Source: Mesostigma viride (lineage: Eukaryota > Streptophyta > Mesostigmatophyceae > Mesostigmatales > Mesostigmataceae). Taken from it: 58,821 nucleotides of DNA. The stretch lies in assembly GCA_009746045.1 (NCBI GenBank), contig RPFO01000672.1, positions 1-58,821 on the forward strand, read 5' to 3'. How positions within the stretch are numbered: position 1 is the stretch's first letter; each line of letters starts with the position of its first letter. Under the pieces are notes generated by a model that worked only from the letters and a program-made list of their open reading frames with translations, made no database searches and had not been told where the DNA came from. A program made the position numbers and the translations under genes. Of the stretch, positions 1-11,300 are shown in pieces.

Positions 1-203
1 AGGATGGCTTCCTTTTGCAGCATTCTTTGATTGAATGGGCACAGGATTACAGGTGTTCCGATTAACACCCGGAGCGGAGTCTCGTCAGGCGTCTAGCCAG
101 AAGGGTGCTGCCTCTGTTGGTAGACAGTAGGTAGACAACCTTCCTCGTCGGCTCGCGGCTAACAGGCTTCGGGGACAGCCTCTAAATATCCCGTTCCACT
201 ACC

Positions 204-512
204 ATGCATCGACCTAACAGTCGACTGAGACACATGGTGGTGCCGGTATCTCGGGCCAGAACGACAGCTCTCAGCAGCAAGATTAGCAACACCCAACGCA
301 TGCTAGATTTCCTACGCCTCTGCGTTGCGCAAGCATCCCCGAATACCCAGAGCAGGCGGCAGGCTCGCATCCTACGCCTGCAGGACAAAATAAATGCGAT
401 GAAAAGCACTATTTCCACCGCTTCCCTTCCCCCTCCGTTCCACCCCCACCTCCATTCCCCGCCGCACCCACCCCCATCACCCATCGTCGCTCTCCCGGGA
501 GGCCCACACTAA
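204..512 (+). CDS. Possible small hypothetical protein (102 aa)
   Basis: An ATG-started frame of 102 codons. The predicted protein is basic in its first 75 residues (many Arg/Ser/Gln) and Pro/His-rich at the C-terminus. I recognise no domain. A frame of similar length is open on the opposite strand (182-484), so the open frame alone is weak evidence. No splice or polyadenylation context supports it clearly. It may be an exon of a gene that extends left of the window, or not a gene at all. Confidence 0.18.
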   Translation: MHRPNSRLRHMVVPVSRARTTALSSKISNTQRMLDFLRLCVAQASPNTQSRRQARILRLQDKINAMKSTISTASLPPPFHPHLHSPPHPPPSPIVALPGGPH

Positions 513-1594
513 ATCACTAATCGAAAATTACTTGGGAAATGTTGTCTCGGGCTGATGGACATGTGTGCCCCTCAATTGCGGAGTTAAATTGGATGTATAA
601 TTGAATGAAATACATTATTACATTCCATGCATCGATGCTCGAGTCATCGCGATATCTGAATATCTTACATAATTACAGACCCATCAATTGGAAGATCAGA
701 AAGCTCCAGTGCATCTGCTCTACGACCGGACGTCTCAATCGTACGTAGTGCTTTCGAGTTATAATTACCCTCAATGTATGTCTGGAAAATCCACGTGCAG
801 GCAGTGTCAAATGCATGGTATATGAACTAGTTATGTACATGTCAAGATGATGACAGTCAAGCGAGGCCATACATGTTGACGGACAAGTGAGCCTGTAGAC
901 CTACGTCGATCCCCAGTTCCTCGATGTCGTGCGCAGCCCCGATATCATCAGATTTCCAATCCCCAACGGCCGTCGGCTCCGCAAAATCCACGTTCGCGAT
1001 TAAACAGTGCAACCGCGAGGGCCGTTCTAACTTGTAATCCACCTATATAATGGGCTCCGTCTCGTCACCGTGCGTTCGCATCAACAGGACAGCCACGGGT
1101 GTCGCGACGTCTCGGACGCTGTGCACTACACGCATCATCTCGGTCATCGCAGCCGTCGAGCACGTCACAAGCATCAATTATTCTCTGGACGAATTCTCGT
1201 GACCGTGTTGATATTAATGTCTGCCAACTTCACGACTGTGAACAGCAGCCTCACGCACGTCCGGTCCATCCGACTCCGTCAGGCGGTGTTGCGAATGGCG
1301 TCCTGCGTGCAAAAACCAGTACATGAAGGACAATAATGTTAGCCCGTTAGACAGATTTGTCTGTGGTTCCGCTTACAGCAGTACTAATCACCCGTTACGC
1401 GGATTTCGGGCAAGTGGGTATCCTCCTACATTACATGTATCCAATTATGGACGGGAGATTTAAAATGGGAAACAAGTATCAGCGAACCCAGAATCAAGGT
1501 ATCCACGCAACGGTTTTGAAGAAACGGCTATGTACATATAGACACAATGAACTGAACAAAACTTTAGTAGCTCACTCGTCGTTCACTTGTTAGT

Positions 1595-1718
1595 CGTAAC
1601 GGAGGCAGTCATTCAGTCAGTTTGCAAGTTCAGTTGGCAAGTACGGAAACACACGCAAGTGCGTAACGGAGGCAGTCAGTCAGTCAGTTTGCAAGTGCAG
1701 TTGGCAAGTACGGACCAC
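1595..1718. repeat. 67-bp tandem duplication
   Basis: The block beginning CGTAACGGAGGCAGTC occurs at 1595 and again at 1662. The second copy runs to about 1718 with few differences and includes short internal GTCA repeats. It is a simple local duplication with no visible function. Confidence 0.85.
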
Positions 1719-2119
1719 CAACCGCGTGTGTACGTCCATGATATCGCAATATAATCAAGAATAACAGGGAACGGTTAATGTATCCTTTACGCAGCTTTTT
1801 CGTTCAGGGCATGTTGAAATAACGAAAGTGGGGTCAGGTGTTCGAACCTTCCAAGTGCCGAATTTTTTACGAACCAGCGCATTCACGAACCTTGCACTGG
1901 GGACGCGGTGGACGTGTACCATTACCCCGGCCTAATTCTAGCATTGTACACAAGGGGCGGTGGCTAGCAGTAAAGAAGGGCATCCTAGTCATAACGCTGG
2001 GCAAGTTTAAAAGCACCAACGGCCGTTGAGTAGGAAAAAAAAAGAGCAGGAGAAGAGCACGTCGACGTTTCAACAGCAAGACAAAAATATTGAACCCCGA
2101 GTACCAATGAAAATGCTTT

Positions 2120-2181
2120 CATGCATGTCCACCCCGACGAGGCACAAATTCATGCATGCCCACCCCGACGAGGCACAAATT
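2120..2181. repeat. 31-bp tandem duplication
   Basis: Two adjacent near-identical 31-bp units start with CATGCATG at 2120 and 2151, each containing CACCCCGACGAGGCACAAAT. No function is apparent. Confidence 0.85.
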
Positions 2182-2528
2182 AATGAACGACAGATTTCTC
2201 ACCCCCCCCCGGCACATGGAACAAGTGCCATCGCACGCACACACTTTGTAGACAGGAGAGTTTCGAGAGTCCAACGGCCGTTGGCTCGGAGAAATTGACA
2301 GTACACCAGTAAAGACATTAAAATTATCACTTTGTTGTCTTATGTGTGCCGTGTCATTTCCCAAGGTCAAAAGCCGTCAACTTCTGCACCTCTTGTCCCT
2401 CCCACCCGTACGCACTAAGCATGCCCACCTTACACTACCACATGTGGCTCTTGAGAAAACTCCCCCCGACGATGCACATGTGCCATTCACGCACACACCT
2501 TCAGACAAGGCTATCAGTTTTTCGAAGT

Positions 2529-2840
2529 CCAACGGCCGTTGGCTCCGAGAAATGCTGTTACAACTCAAAATTACAATGGTGACATCCACGAGCTAGTGGT
2601 ACGCCGAACAAGTGCTTGTATGACATATGGCGACTGCCCGTGAGGAAAAGTCCACCACCACACACGGTCAGTTTTTTGAGTCCAACGGCCGTTGGCTCCG
2701 AGAAATGCTGTTACAACGCAAAATTACAATGGTGACATACATGAGCTAGTGGTACGCCGAACAAGTGCTTGTATGACATATGGCGACTGCCCGTGAGGAA
2801 AAGTCCACCACCACACACGGACAGTTTTTTGACTCCAACG
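2529..2840. repeat. 153-bp tandem duplication starting at a palindrome
   Basis: The unit beginning with the palindrome at 2529 is repeated at 2682, and a third palindrome begins at 2835 but is cut after CCAACG. The two full units differ at only a few positions. The palindrome therefore marks the unit boundary and the breakpoint, as it does in the longer intron arrays at 32.7 kb and 52.3 kb. Confidence 0.85.
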
Positions 2841-3178
2841 CAAGAACAGACGTAATGCACACCAAGTGACCAAGTGGCAAGATAAAGACACCCTTGCCAA
2901 TCTCTACCCACAAAAACTTAGCCCCGAAATCCGTAGCCCCGAAATCCGTGATTGATTTGTACATTGTAGATGACAATGCAGCGATCACATGTATTCTGAA
3001 ACCAACACGTTTTTACCTAGTTATCATGGTAACCAATTTATGGTTACCTAGTTATCCATGGCTAGAAAGTTGTAAATACACGATGTGGCCACACACGCCA
3101 TAGATGAAAATCATAACCAGATCACGCACATGATCATGGAAGGGGACTCTATTGATCTCAAAAAAGAAAGCTCAAGAC

Positions 3179-3235
3179 ACCCTACACCCTACACCCTACA
3201 CCCTACACCATACATCCTACAACCTACACCCTTAA
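3179..3235. repeat. Telomere-like interstitial repeat (CCCTACA)n
   Basis: About four perfect and several degenerate CCCTACA heptamers. The complement, TGTAGGG, is one base from the plant-type telomere unit TTTAGGG. It lies just outside the 40-bp satellite. A degenerate G-rich counterpart lies on the other side at 29144-29189. Confidence 0.55.
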
Positions 3236-3268
3236 CTCTCCACCCTTAGCTTACGTGACCTTTTTTTC

Positions 3269-3337
3269 GGAGAAATGTCCGAGTGGAATGCTATGTATGG
3301 GGTAACTTTCCCAAGGGTTCGAATCCCTCTTTCTCCA
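3269..3337 (+). pseudogene. Truncated tRNA-Ser/Leu-like pseudogene
   Basis: The ends form a perfect 7-bp acceptor stem (GGAGAAA with TTTCTCC). A box A-like TGTCCGAGTGG follows at the normal place, and a perfect box B, GGTTCGAATCC, precedes the 3' half of the stem. A GGGG...CCC hairpin resembles the long variable arm of serine or leucine tRNAs. The total is only 69 bases and no normal anticodon arm can be folded between the D-arm and the variable arm, so I read it as a deleted class II tRNA. A tRNA-derived SINE head is the alternative. Confidence 0.55.
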
Positions 3338-3444
3338 TTAGAGTTTTGTTTAGCTTCTATTCTCGTCTACACATAATTCACACGAAGTACGCTTGCAAAT
3401 ACTTTATTACTATTTTGTTTGATATACTACACTAATATTATAAT

Positions 3445-3616
3445 TGTTGTGTGTGTGTGTTGTTCACGTGTGCGTGTGTGTGTTGTGTGTGTTGTGTGTG
3501 TTGTGCGTGTGCGTGTGCGTGTGCGTGTGCGTGTGCGTGTGCGTGTGCGTGTGCGTGTGCGTGTGTGTGTGTATATAATTTTTTGTTGTGTGTGTGTGTT
3601 GTGTGTTGTACGTGCA
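3445..3616. repeat. GT/GCGTGT microsatellite
   Basis: Alternating purine-pyrimidine DNA, first GT-rich with interspersed TTG, then about eleven GTGCGT-type hexamers, then GT again. This composition is prone to Z-DNA. It leads directly into the 40-bp satellite, whose monomer contains the same GTGTGTG tract, so the satellite may have been seeded here. Confidence 0.9.
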
Positions 3617-5340
3617 AGGTGTATGTACATGTGTGTGCAGCCGGCCCTTGCGTGCGCGGTGTGTGTACGTTTCTGTGCAGCCGCCCCTTGCGTGCGCGGT
3701 GTATGTACGTGTGTGTGCATGCCGGCCCTTGCGTGCATGGTGTGTGTACGTGTGTGTGCAGCCGCCCCTTGCGTGCGCGGTGTATGTACATGTGTTTGCA
3801 CTCGCCCATTGCGTGCGCGGTGTATGTACGTGTGTGTGCAGCCGCCCCTTGCGTGCGCGGTGGATGTACGTGTGTGCGCACTCGCCCCTTGCGTGCGCGG
3901 TGTATGTACGTGTGTGTGCAGCCGCCCCTTGCGTGCGCGGTGTATGTACATGTGTGTGCATCCTTGTCCTTGCGTGCATGGTGTATGTACATGTGAGTGC
4001 CGTCGCCCCAACCGTGCATTGTGTATGTACGTGTGTGTGCAGCCGCCCCTTGCGTGCATGGTGTGTGTACATGTGTGTGCATCCTTGTCCTTGCGTGCAT
4101 GGTGTATGTACATGTGTTTGCACTCGCCCCTTGCGTGCGCGGTGTGTGTACGTGTGTGTGCAGCCGCCCCTTGCGTGCATGGTGTGTGTACATGTGTGTG
4201 CATCCTTGTCCTTGCGTGCATGGTGTGTGTACATGTGTGTGCAGCCGCCCCTTGCGTGCGCGGTGGATGTACATGTGCGGGCAGTTGCCCCTTGCGTGCG
4301 CGGTGTATGTACATGTGTTTGCACTCGCCCCTTGCGTGCGCGGTGTATGTACATGTGTGTGCAGCCGCCCCTTGCGTGCATGGTGTATGTACATGTGCTT
4401 GCACTGGCCCCGTGCGTGCGCGGTGTATGTACGTGTGTGTGCAGCCGCCCCTTGCGTGCGCGGTGTATGTACGTGCGTGTGCAGCCGCCCCTTGCGTGCG
4501 CGGTGTATGTACATGTGTGTGCATCCTTGTCCTTGCGTGCGCGGTGTATGTACATGTGTTTGCACTCGCCCCTTGCGTGCGCGGTGGATGTACATGTGTG
4601 TGCAGCCGCCCCTTGCGTGCATGGTTTATGTACATGTGTGTGCAGTCGCCGGCCCCGTGCGTGCGCAGTGGATGTACGTGTGTGTGCAGCCGCCCCGTGC
4701 GTGCATGGTGTGTGTACGTGTGTGTGCAGCAGCCCCTTGCGTGCGCGGTGTATGTACGTTTCTGTGCATGCCGGCCCTTGCGTGCATGGTGTATGTACAT
4801 GTGCTTGCACTGGCCCCTTGCGTGCGCGGTGTATGTACGTGTGTGTGCAGCCCCCCTTGCGTGCGCGGTGTATGTACGTGTGTGCGCACTCGCCCCTTGC
4901 GTGCGCGGTGTATGTACGTGTGTGTGCAGCCGCCCCTTGCGTGCGCGGTGTATGTACATGTGTGTGCAGCCGCCCCTTGCGTGTGCGGTGGATGTACATG
5001 TGCGGGCAGTTGCCCCTTGCGTGCGCGGTGTATGTACATGTGTTTGCACTCGCCCCTTGCGTGCGCGGTGTATGTACATGTGTGTGCAGCCGCCCCTTGC
5101 GTGCATGGTGTATGTACATGTGCTTGCACTGGCCCCGTGCGTGCGCGGTGTATGTACGTGTGTGTGCAGCCGCCCCTTGCGTGCGCGGTGTATGTACGTG
5201 TGTGCGCACTCGCCCCTTGCGTGCGCGGTGTATGTACGTGTGTGTGCAGCCGCCCCTTGCGTGCGCGGTGTATGTACATGTGTGTGCATCCTTGTCCTTG
5301 CGTGCGCGGTGTATGTACATGTGTTTGCACTCGCCCCTTG

Positions 5341-5832
5341 GCCGGGCCCACTTCAAATGTTCCGAAAAGTGTGACACTTTTGGTCGTTTTTTTTGACTTT
5401 TTCGACGATCGTCACTCTGCAGAGTGATTCGTCGTGCGAAATCGTGCGAAATTGTGCGAAATTTGCTGAAATCGTGTGAAATTTGCTGAAATCGTGCGAA
5501 TTTGTGCGAAATTTGCTGAAATTGTGCGAAATTTCATGTGAAAAATGTCGACGGTAAAAAATTTTGATGTGCACAACGTGTGTGAATTCATGCGAAATTT
5601 TGTCAAACGTCACTCCCCAAAACGACCCTTGGTTGAAATCCATGCGAAATTGTGCGAAATCATGCAAAATTGTGCGAAATCGTGCGAAATCGTGCGAAAA
5701 TGTGTGAAAATTTTGCGAAAATCACGCGAAAATCACGCGAACTCGTGCGAAATTTTATTTTTTTTTTGCAAAAAACGACCAAAAGTGTCACACACTTGGC
5801 TTGGACGGCGGAACATTTGAAGTGGGCCCGGC
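5341..5832. mobile_element. 492-bp terminal-inverted-repeat element (MITE-like) inside the satellite
   Basis: The left end GCCGGGCCCACTTCAAATG and the right end CATTTGAAGTGGGCCCGGC are perfect inverted repeats, and the symmetry continues inward through GTTCCG and an imperfect GTGACACTTTTGGTCGTTTTTT. The flanks are the 6-bp direct repeat CCCTTG at 5335-5340 and 5833-5838. Removing the element and one repeat restores an exact satellite monomer. The interior is degenerate direct repeats of about ten bases around GTGCGAAAT in one orientation, with no coding capacity. It therefore looks like a non-autonomous cut-and-paste element. The ends could be shifted one base outwards, which would give a 4-bp CCTT duplication. 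Confidence 0.8.
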
Positions 5833-7014
5833 CCCTTGCGTGCGCGGTGTATGTACATGTGTGTGCAGCCGCCCCTTGCGTGCATGGTTTATGTACATGT
5901 GTGTGCAGTCGCCCCGTGCGTGCGCAGTGTATGTACGTGTGTGTGCAGCCGCCCCTTGCGTGCGTGGTGTGTGTACATGTGAGTGCAGCCGCCCCTTGCG
6001 TGCGCGGTGTATGTACGTGTGTGTGCAGCAGCCCCTTGCGTGCTTTGTGTGTGTACATGTGTGTGAATCCTTGTCCTTGCGTGCATGGTGTGTGTACGTG
6101 TGTGTGCAGCCGCCCCTTGCGTGCATGGTGGATGTACATGTGAGTGCCGTTGCCCCTTGCGTGCGCGGTGTATGTACGTGTGTGTGCAGCCGTCCCTTAA
6201 TTGCGTGCGCGGTGTGTGTACGTGTGTGTGCACTCGCCCCTTGCGTGCGCGGTGTATGTACGTGTGTGCAGCCGCCCCTTGCGTGCGCGGTGTATGCCAG
6301 TGTGTGTGCATGCCGGCCCTTGCGTGCAAGGTGGTGTGTAAGTGTGTGTGCAGCCCCTTGCGTGCATGGTGTATGTACGTGTGTGTGCAGCCGGCCCTTG
6401 CGTGCATGGTGTGTGTACATGTGAGTGCAGCCGTCCCTTCCGTGCATGGTGTGTGTACGTGTGTGTGCAGTTGCCCCTTGCGTGCGCAGTGTATGTACGT
6501 GTGTGTGCATGCCGGCCCTTGCGTGCATGGTGTGTGTACGTGTGTGTGCAGTTGCCCCTTGCATGCGCGGTGTATGTACATGTGAGTGCAGCCGCCCAAG
6601 AGTATGTACATGTGAGTGCCGTCGCCCCTAATTGCGTGCATTGTGTGTGTAAGTGTGTGTGCAGCAGCCCCTTGCGTGCGCGGTGTATGTACGTGTGTGT
6701 GCAGCCGCCCCTTGCGTGCATGGTGTATGTCCATGTGAGTGCCGTTGCCCCTTGCGTGCGCGGTGTATGTACGTGTGTGTGCAGCCGTCCCTTAATTGCG
6801 TGCGCGGTGGATGTACATGTGCGGGCAGTTGCCCCTTGCGTGCGCGGTGTATGTACGTGTGTGTGCAGCCGTCCCTTGCGTGCGCGGTGTATGTACGTGT
6901 GTGTGCAGCCGCCCCTTGCGTGCATGGTGAGTGTAAGTGTGTGTGCAGCAGCCCCTTGCGTGCGCAGTGTATGTACGTGTGTGTGCAGCCGCCCCTTGCG
7001 TGCGCGGTGTGTGT

Positions 7015-10000
7015 ATACTGTGTGTGCATGCCGGCCCTTGCGTGCATGGTGTGTGTACGTGTGTGTGCAGCCGCCCCTTGCGTGCGCGGTGTGTGTACGT
7101 GTGTGTGCACTCGCCCCTTGCGTGCGCGGTGGATGTACAGGTGTGTGCAGCCGCCCCTTGCGTGCATGGTGTATGTACATGTGTGTGCAGCCGCCCCTTG
7201 CGTGCGCGGTGGATGTACATGTGTGTGCAGCCGAACCTTGCGTGCATGGTGTGTGTACCTGTGCGTGAAGTCGCTCCTTGCGTGCATGGTGTGTGTACGT
7301 GTGTGTGCAGCCGCCCCTTGCGTGCATGGTGTATGTACATGTGAGTGCCGTTGCCCCTTGCGTGCGCGGTGTATGTACGTGTGTGTGCAGCCGTCCCTTA
7401 ATTGCGTGCGCGGTGTGTGTACGTGTGTGTGCACTCGCCCCTTGCGTGCGCGGTGTATGTACGTGTGTGCAGCCGCCCCTTGCGTGCGCGGTGTATGCCA
7501 GTGTGTGTGCATGCCGGCCCTTGCGTGCAAGGTGTGTGTAAGTGTGTGTGCAGCCCCTTGCGTGCATGGTGTATGTACGTGTGTGTGCAGCTGCCCCTTG
7601 CGTGCGCGGTGTGTGTACGTGTGTGTGCAGCCGCCCCGTGGTTGCGCGGTGTATGTACATGTGTGTGCAGTTGCCCCTTGCGTGCGCGGTGTATGTACGT
7701 GTGTGTGCAGCCGCCCCTTGCGTGCGCGGTGTAGGTACGTGTGTGTGCAGCCGCCCCAAGCGTGCGCGGTGTGTGTACATGTGTGTGCAGTTGCCCCTTG
7801 CGTGCGCGGTGTATGTACGTGTGTGTGCAGCCGCCCCGTGGTTGCGCGGTGTATGTACATGTGTGTGCAGTTGCCCCTTGCGTGCGCGGTGTATGTACGT
7901 GTGTGTGCAGCCGCCCCTTGCGTGCAAGGTGTAGGTACGTGTGTGTGCAGCCGCCCCAAGCGTGCGCGGTGTGTGTACATGTGTGTGCAGTTGCCCCTTG
8001 CGTGCGCGGTGTGTGTACGTGTGTGTGCAGCCGCCCCTTGCGTGCGCGGTGTATGTACGTGTGTGTGCAGTTGCCCCTTGCGTGCGCGGTGGTTTTTCGT
8101 GTGTGTGCAGCCGGCCCTTGCGTGCGCGGTGTGTGTACATGTGAGTGCAGCTGCCCCAAGCGTGCGCGGTGTGTGTACATGTGTGTGCAGTTGCCCCTTG
8201 CGTGCGCGGTGGATGTACGTGTGTGTGCAGCCGCCCCTTGCGTGCGCGGTGTATTTACGTGTGTGTGCAGCCGCCCCAAGCGTGCGCGGTGTGTGTACGT
8301 GTGTGTGCAGTTGCCCCTTGCGTGCGCGGTGTGTGTACATGTGTGTGCAGTTGCCCCTTGCGTGCGCGGTGTATGTACATGTGTGTGCAGTTGCCCCTTG
8401 CGTGCGCGGTGTATGTACGTGTGTGTGCAGCCGCCCCTTGCGTGCGCGGTGTAGGTACGTGTGTGTGCAGCCGCCCCAAGCGTGCGCGGTGTGTGTACAT
8501 GTGTGTGCAGTTGCCCCTTGCGTGCGCGGTGTGTGTACGTGTGTGTGCAGCCGCCCCTTGCGTGCGCGGTGGATGTACGTGTGTGTGCAGTTGCCCCTTG
8601 CGTGCGCGGTGGATGTACGTGTGTGTGCAGCCGCCCCTTGCGTGCGCGGTGTGTGTACATGTGAGTGCAGCTGCCCCAAGCGTGCGCGGTGTGTGTACAT
8701 GTGTGTGCAGTTGCCCCTTGCGTGCGCGGTGGATGTACGTGTGTGTGCAGCCGCCCCTTGCGTGCGCGGTGTAGGTACGTGTGTGTGCAGCCGCCCCAAG
8801 CGTGCGCGGTGTGTGTACGTGTGTGTGCAGTTGCCCCTTGCGTGCGCGGTGTGTGTACATGTGTGTGCAGTTGCCCCTTGCGTGCGCGGTGTATGTACGT
8901 GTGTGTGCAGCCGGCCCTTGCGTGCGCGGTGGATGTACGTGTGTGTGCAGCCGGCCCTTGCGTGCATGGTGTGTGTACGTGTGTGTGCAGCCGGCCCTTG
9001 CGTGCGCGGTGGATGTACATGTGTGTGCAGTCGCCCCTTGCGTGCGCGGTGTGTGTACATGTGAGTGCAGCTGCCCCAAGCGTGCGCGGTGTGTGTACGT
9101 GTGTGTGCAGCCGCCCCGTGGTTGCGCGGTGTATGTACATGTGTGTGCAGTTGCCCCTTGCGTGCGCGGTGTATGTACGTGTGTGTGCAGCCGGCCCTTG
9201 CGTGCGCGGTGTAGGTACGTGTGTGTGCAGCCGCCCCAAGCGTGCGCGGTGTGTGTACATGTGTGTGCAGTTGCCCCTTGCGTGCGCGGTGTGTGTACGT
9301 GTGTGTGCAGCCGCCCCTTGCGTGCGCGGGGGATGTACGTGTGTGTGCAGCCGGCCCTTGCGTGCATGGTGTGTGTACGTGTGTGTGCAGCCGCCCTTGC
9401 GTGCGCGGTGGATGTACATGGGTGTGCAGTCGCCCCTTGCGTGCGCGGTGTAGGTACGTATGTGTGCAGCCGCCCCTTGCGTGCGCGGTGTATGTACGTG
9501 TGTGTGCAGCCGCCCCGTGGTTGCGCGGTGTATGTACATGTGTGTGCAGTTGCCCCTTGCGTGCGCGGTGTATGTACGTGTGTGTGCAGCCGGCCCTTGC
9601 GTGCGCGGTGTAGGTACGTGTGTGTGCAGCCGCCCCAAGCGTGCGCGGTGTGTGTACATGTGTGTGCAGTTGCCCCTTGCGTGCGCGGTGTGTGTACGTG
9701 TGTGTGCAGCCGCCCCTTGCGTGCATGGTGTGTGTACGTGTGTGTGCAGCCGCCCCTTGCGTGCGCGGTGGATGTACGTGTGTGTGCATGCCGGCAATTG
9801 CGTGCATGGTGTGTGTACGTGTGTGTGCAGCTGCCCCAAGCGTGCGCGGTGTGTGTACATGTGTGTGCAGTTGCCCCTTGCGTGCGCGGTGGATGTACGT
9901 GTGTGTGCAGCCGCCCCTTGCGTGCGCGGTGTAGGTACATGTGTGTGCAGCCGCCCCAAGCGTGCGCGGTGTGTGTACGTGTGTGTGCAGTTGCCCCTTG

Positions 10001-11300
10001 CGTGCGCGGTGTGTGTACATGTGTGTGCAGTTGCCCCTTGCGTGCGCGGTGTATGTACGTGTGTGTGCAGCCGGCCCTTGCGTGCGCGGTGTGTGTACAT
10101 GTGAGTGCAGCTGCCCCAAGCGTGCGCGGTGTGTGTACATGTGTGTGCAGTTGCCCCTTGCGTGCGCGGTGGATGTACGTGTGTGTGCATGCCGGCAATT
10201 GCGTGCATGGTGTGTGTACGTGTGTGTGCAGCCGCCCCTTGCGTGCGCGGTGTGTGTACGTGTGTGTGCACTCGCCCCTTGCGTGCGCGGTGGATGTACA
10301 GGTGTGTGCAGCCGCCCCTTGCGTGCATGGTGTATGTACATGTGTGTGCAGCCGCCCCTTGCGTGCGCGGTGGATGTACATGTGTGTGCAGCCGAACCTT
10401 GCGTGCATGGTGTGTGTACCTGTGCGTGAAGTCGCTCCTTGCGTGCATGGTGTGTGTACGTGTGTGTGCAGCCGCCCCTTGCGTGCATGGTGTATGTACA
10501 TGTGAGTGCCGTTGCCCCTTGCGTGCGCGGTGTATGTACGTGTGTGTGCAGCCGTCCCTTAATTGCGTGCGCGGTGTGTGTACGTGTGTGTGCACTCGCC
10601 CCTTGCGTGCGCGGTGTATGTACGTGTGTGCAGCCGCCCCTTGCGTGCGCGGTGTATGCCAGTGTGTGTGCATGCCGGCCCTTGCGTGCAAGGTGTGTGT
10701 AAGTGTGTGTGCAGCCCCTTGCGTGCATGGTGTATGTACGTGTGTGTGCAGCTGCCCCTTGCGTGCGCGGTGTGTGTACGTGTGTGTGCAGCCGCCCGGT
10801 GGTTGCGCGGTGTATGTACATGTGTGTGCAGTTGCCCCTTGCGTGCGCGGTGTATGTACGTGTGTGTGCAGCCGCCCCTTGCGTGCGCGGTGTAGGTACG
10901 TGTGTGTGCAGCCGCCCCAAGCGTGCGCGGTGTGTGTACATGTGTGTGCAGTTGCCCCTTGCGTGCGCGGTGTATGTACGTGTGTGTGCAGCCGCCCCGT
11001 GGTTGCGCGGTGTATGTACATGTGTGTGCAGTTGCCCCTTGCGTGCGCGGTGTATGTACGTGTGTGTGCAGCCGCCCCTTGCGTGCGCGGTGTAGGTACG
11101 TGTGTGTGCAGCCGCCCCAAGCGTGCGCGGTGGATGTACATGTGTGTGCAGTTGCCCCTTGCGTGCGCGGTGTGTGTACGTGTGTGTGCAGCCGCCCCTT
11201 GCGTGCGCGGTGGATGTACGTGTGTGTGCAGTTGCCCCTTGCGTGCGCGGTGGTTTTTCGTGTGTGTGCAGCCGGCCCTTGCGTGCGCGGTGTGTGTACA
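7015..11300. repeat. Higher-order repeat of about 3.16 kb within the 40-bp satellite
   Basis: Rare variant monomers recur in the same order at an offset of 3,161 bases. The variant GTGCGTGAAGTCGCTCC lies at 7261 and 10422, and CCGTCCCTTAATTGC at 7391 and 10552, with matching neighbours including a CCAGTGTGTGTGCATG variant. A shorter relationship (about 1.2 kb) links 6190 and 7391. This shows amplification of multi-monomer blocks. Confidence 0.7.

Larger units (their letters stand above)
963..2695. repeat. Five copies of the dispersed palindrome CCAACGGCCGTTGG
   Basis: Copies lie at 963-976 (one mismatch, GTCGG), 2016-2029 (last base A), 2271-2284, 2529-2542 and 2682-2695. The copy at 2271 is flanked by TTTC six bases to the left and GAAA six bases to the right, giving an interrupted dyad of 34 bp. 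A half copy, CCAACG, at 2835-2840 is where the third unit of the 153-bp repeat breaks off. Confidence 0.9.
513..3170. other. Gene-poor intergenic DNA with short duplications and palindromes
   Basis: No convincing gene is seen. The many open frames here are short and conflict with each other. The stretch holds three local tandem duplications and five copies of the 14-bp palindrome, each listed separately. From 2271 to 2835 the sequence is built from related blocks ending in a palindrome followed by CTCxGAGAAAT. A spliced transcript with undetected short exons cannot be excluded. Confidence 0.5.

Noticed and set aside
673-1593. Several frames of 61-88 codons in the left intergenic region
   Set aside because: Short, mutually overlapping on both strands, no motifs and no clear splice or polyadenylation context.
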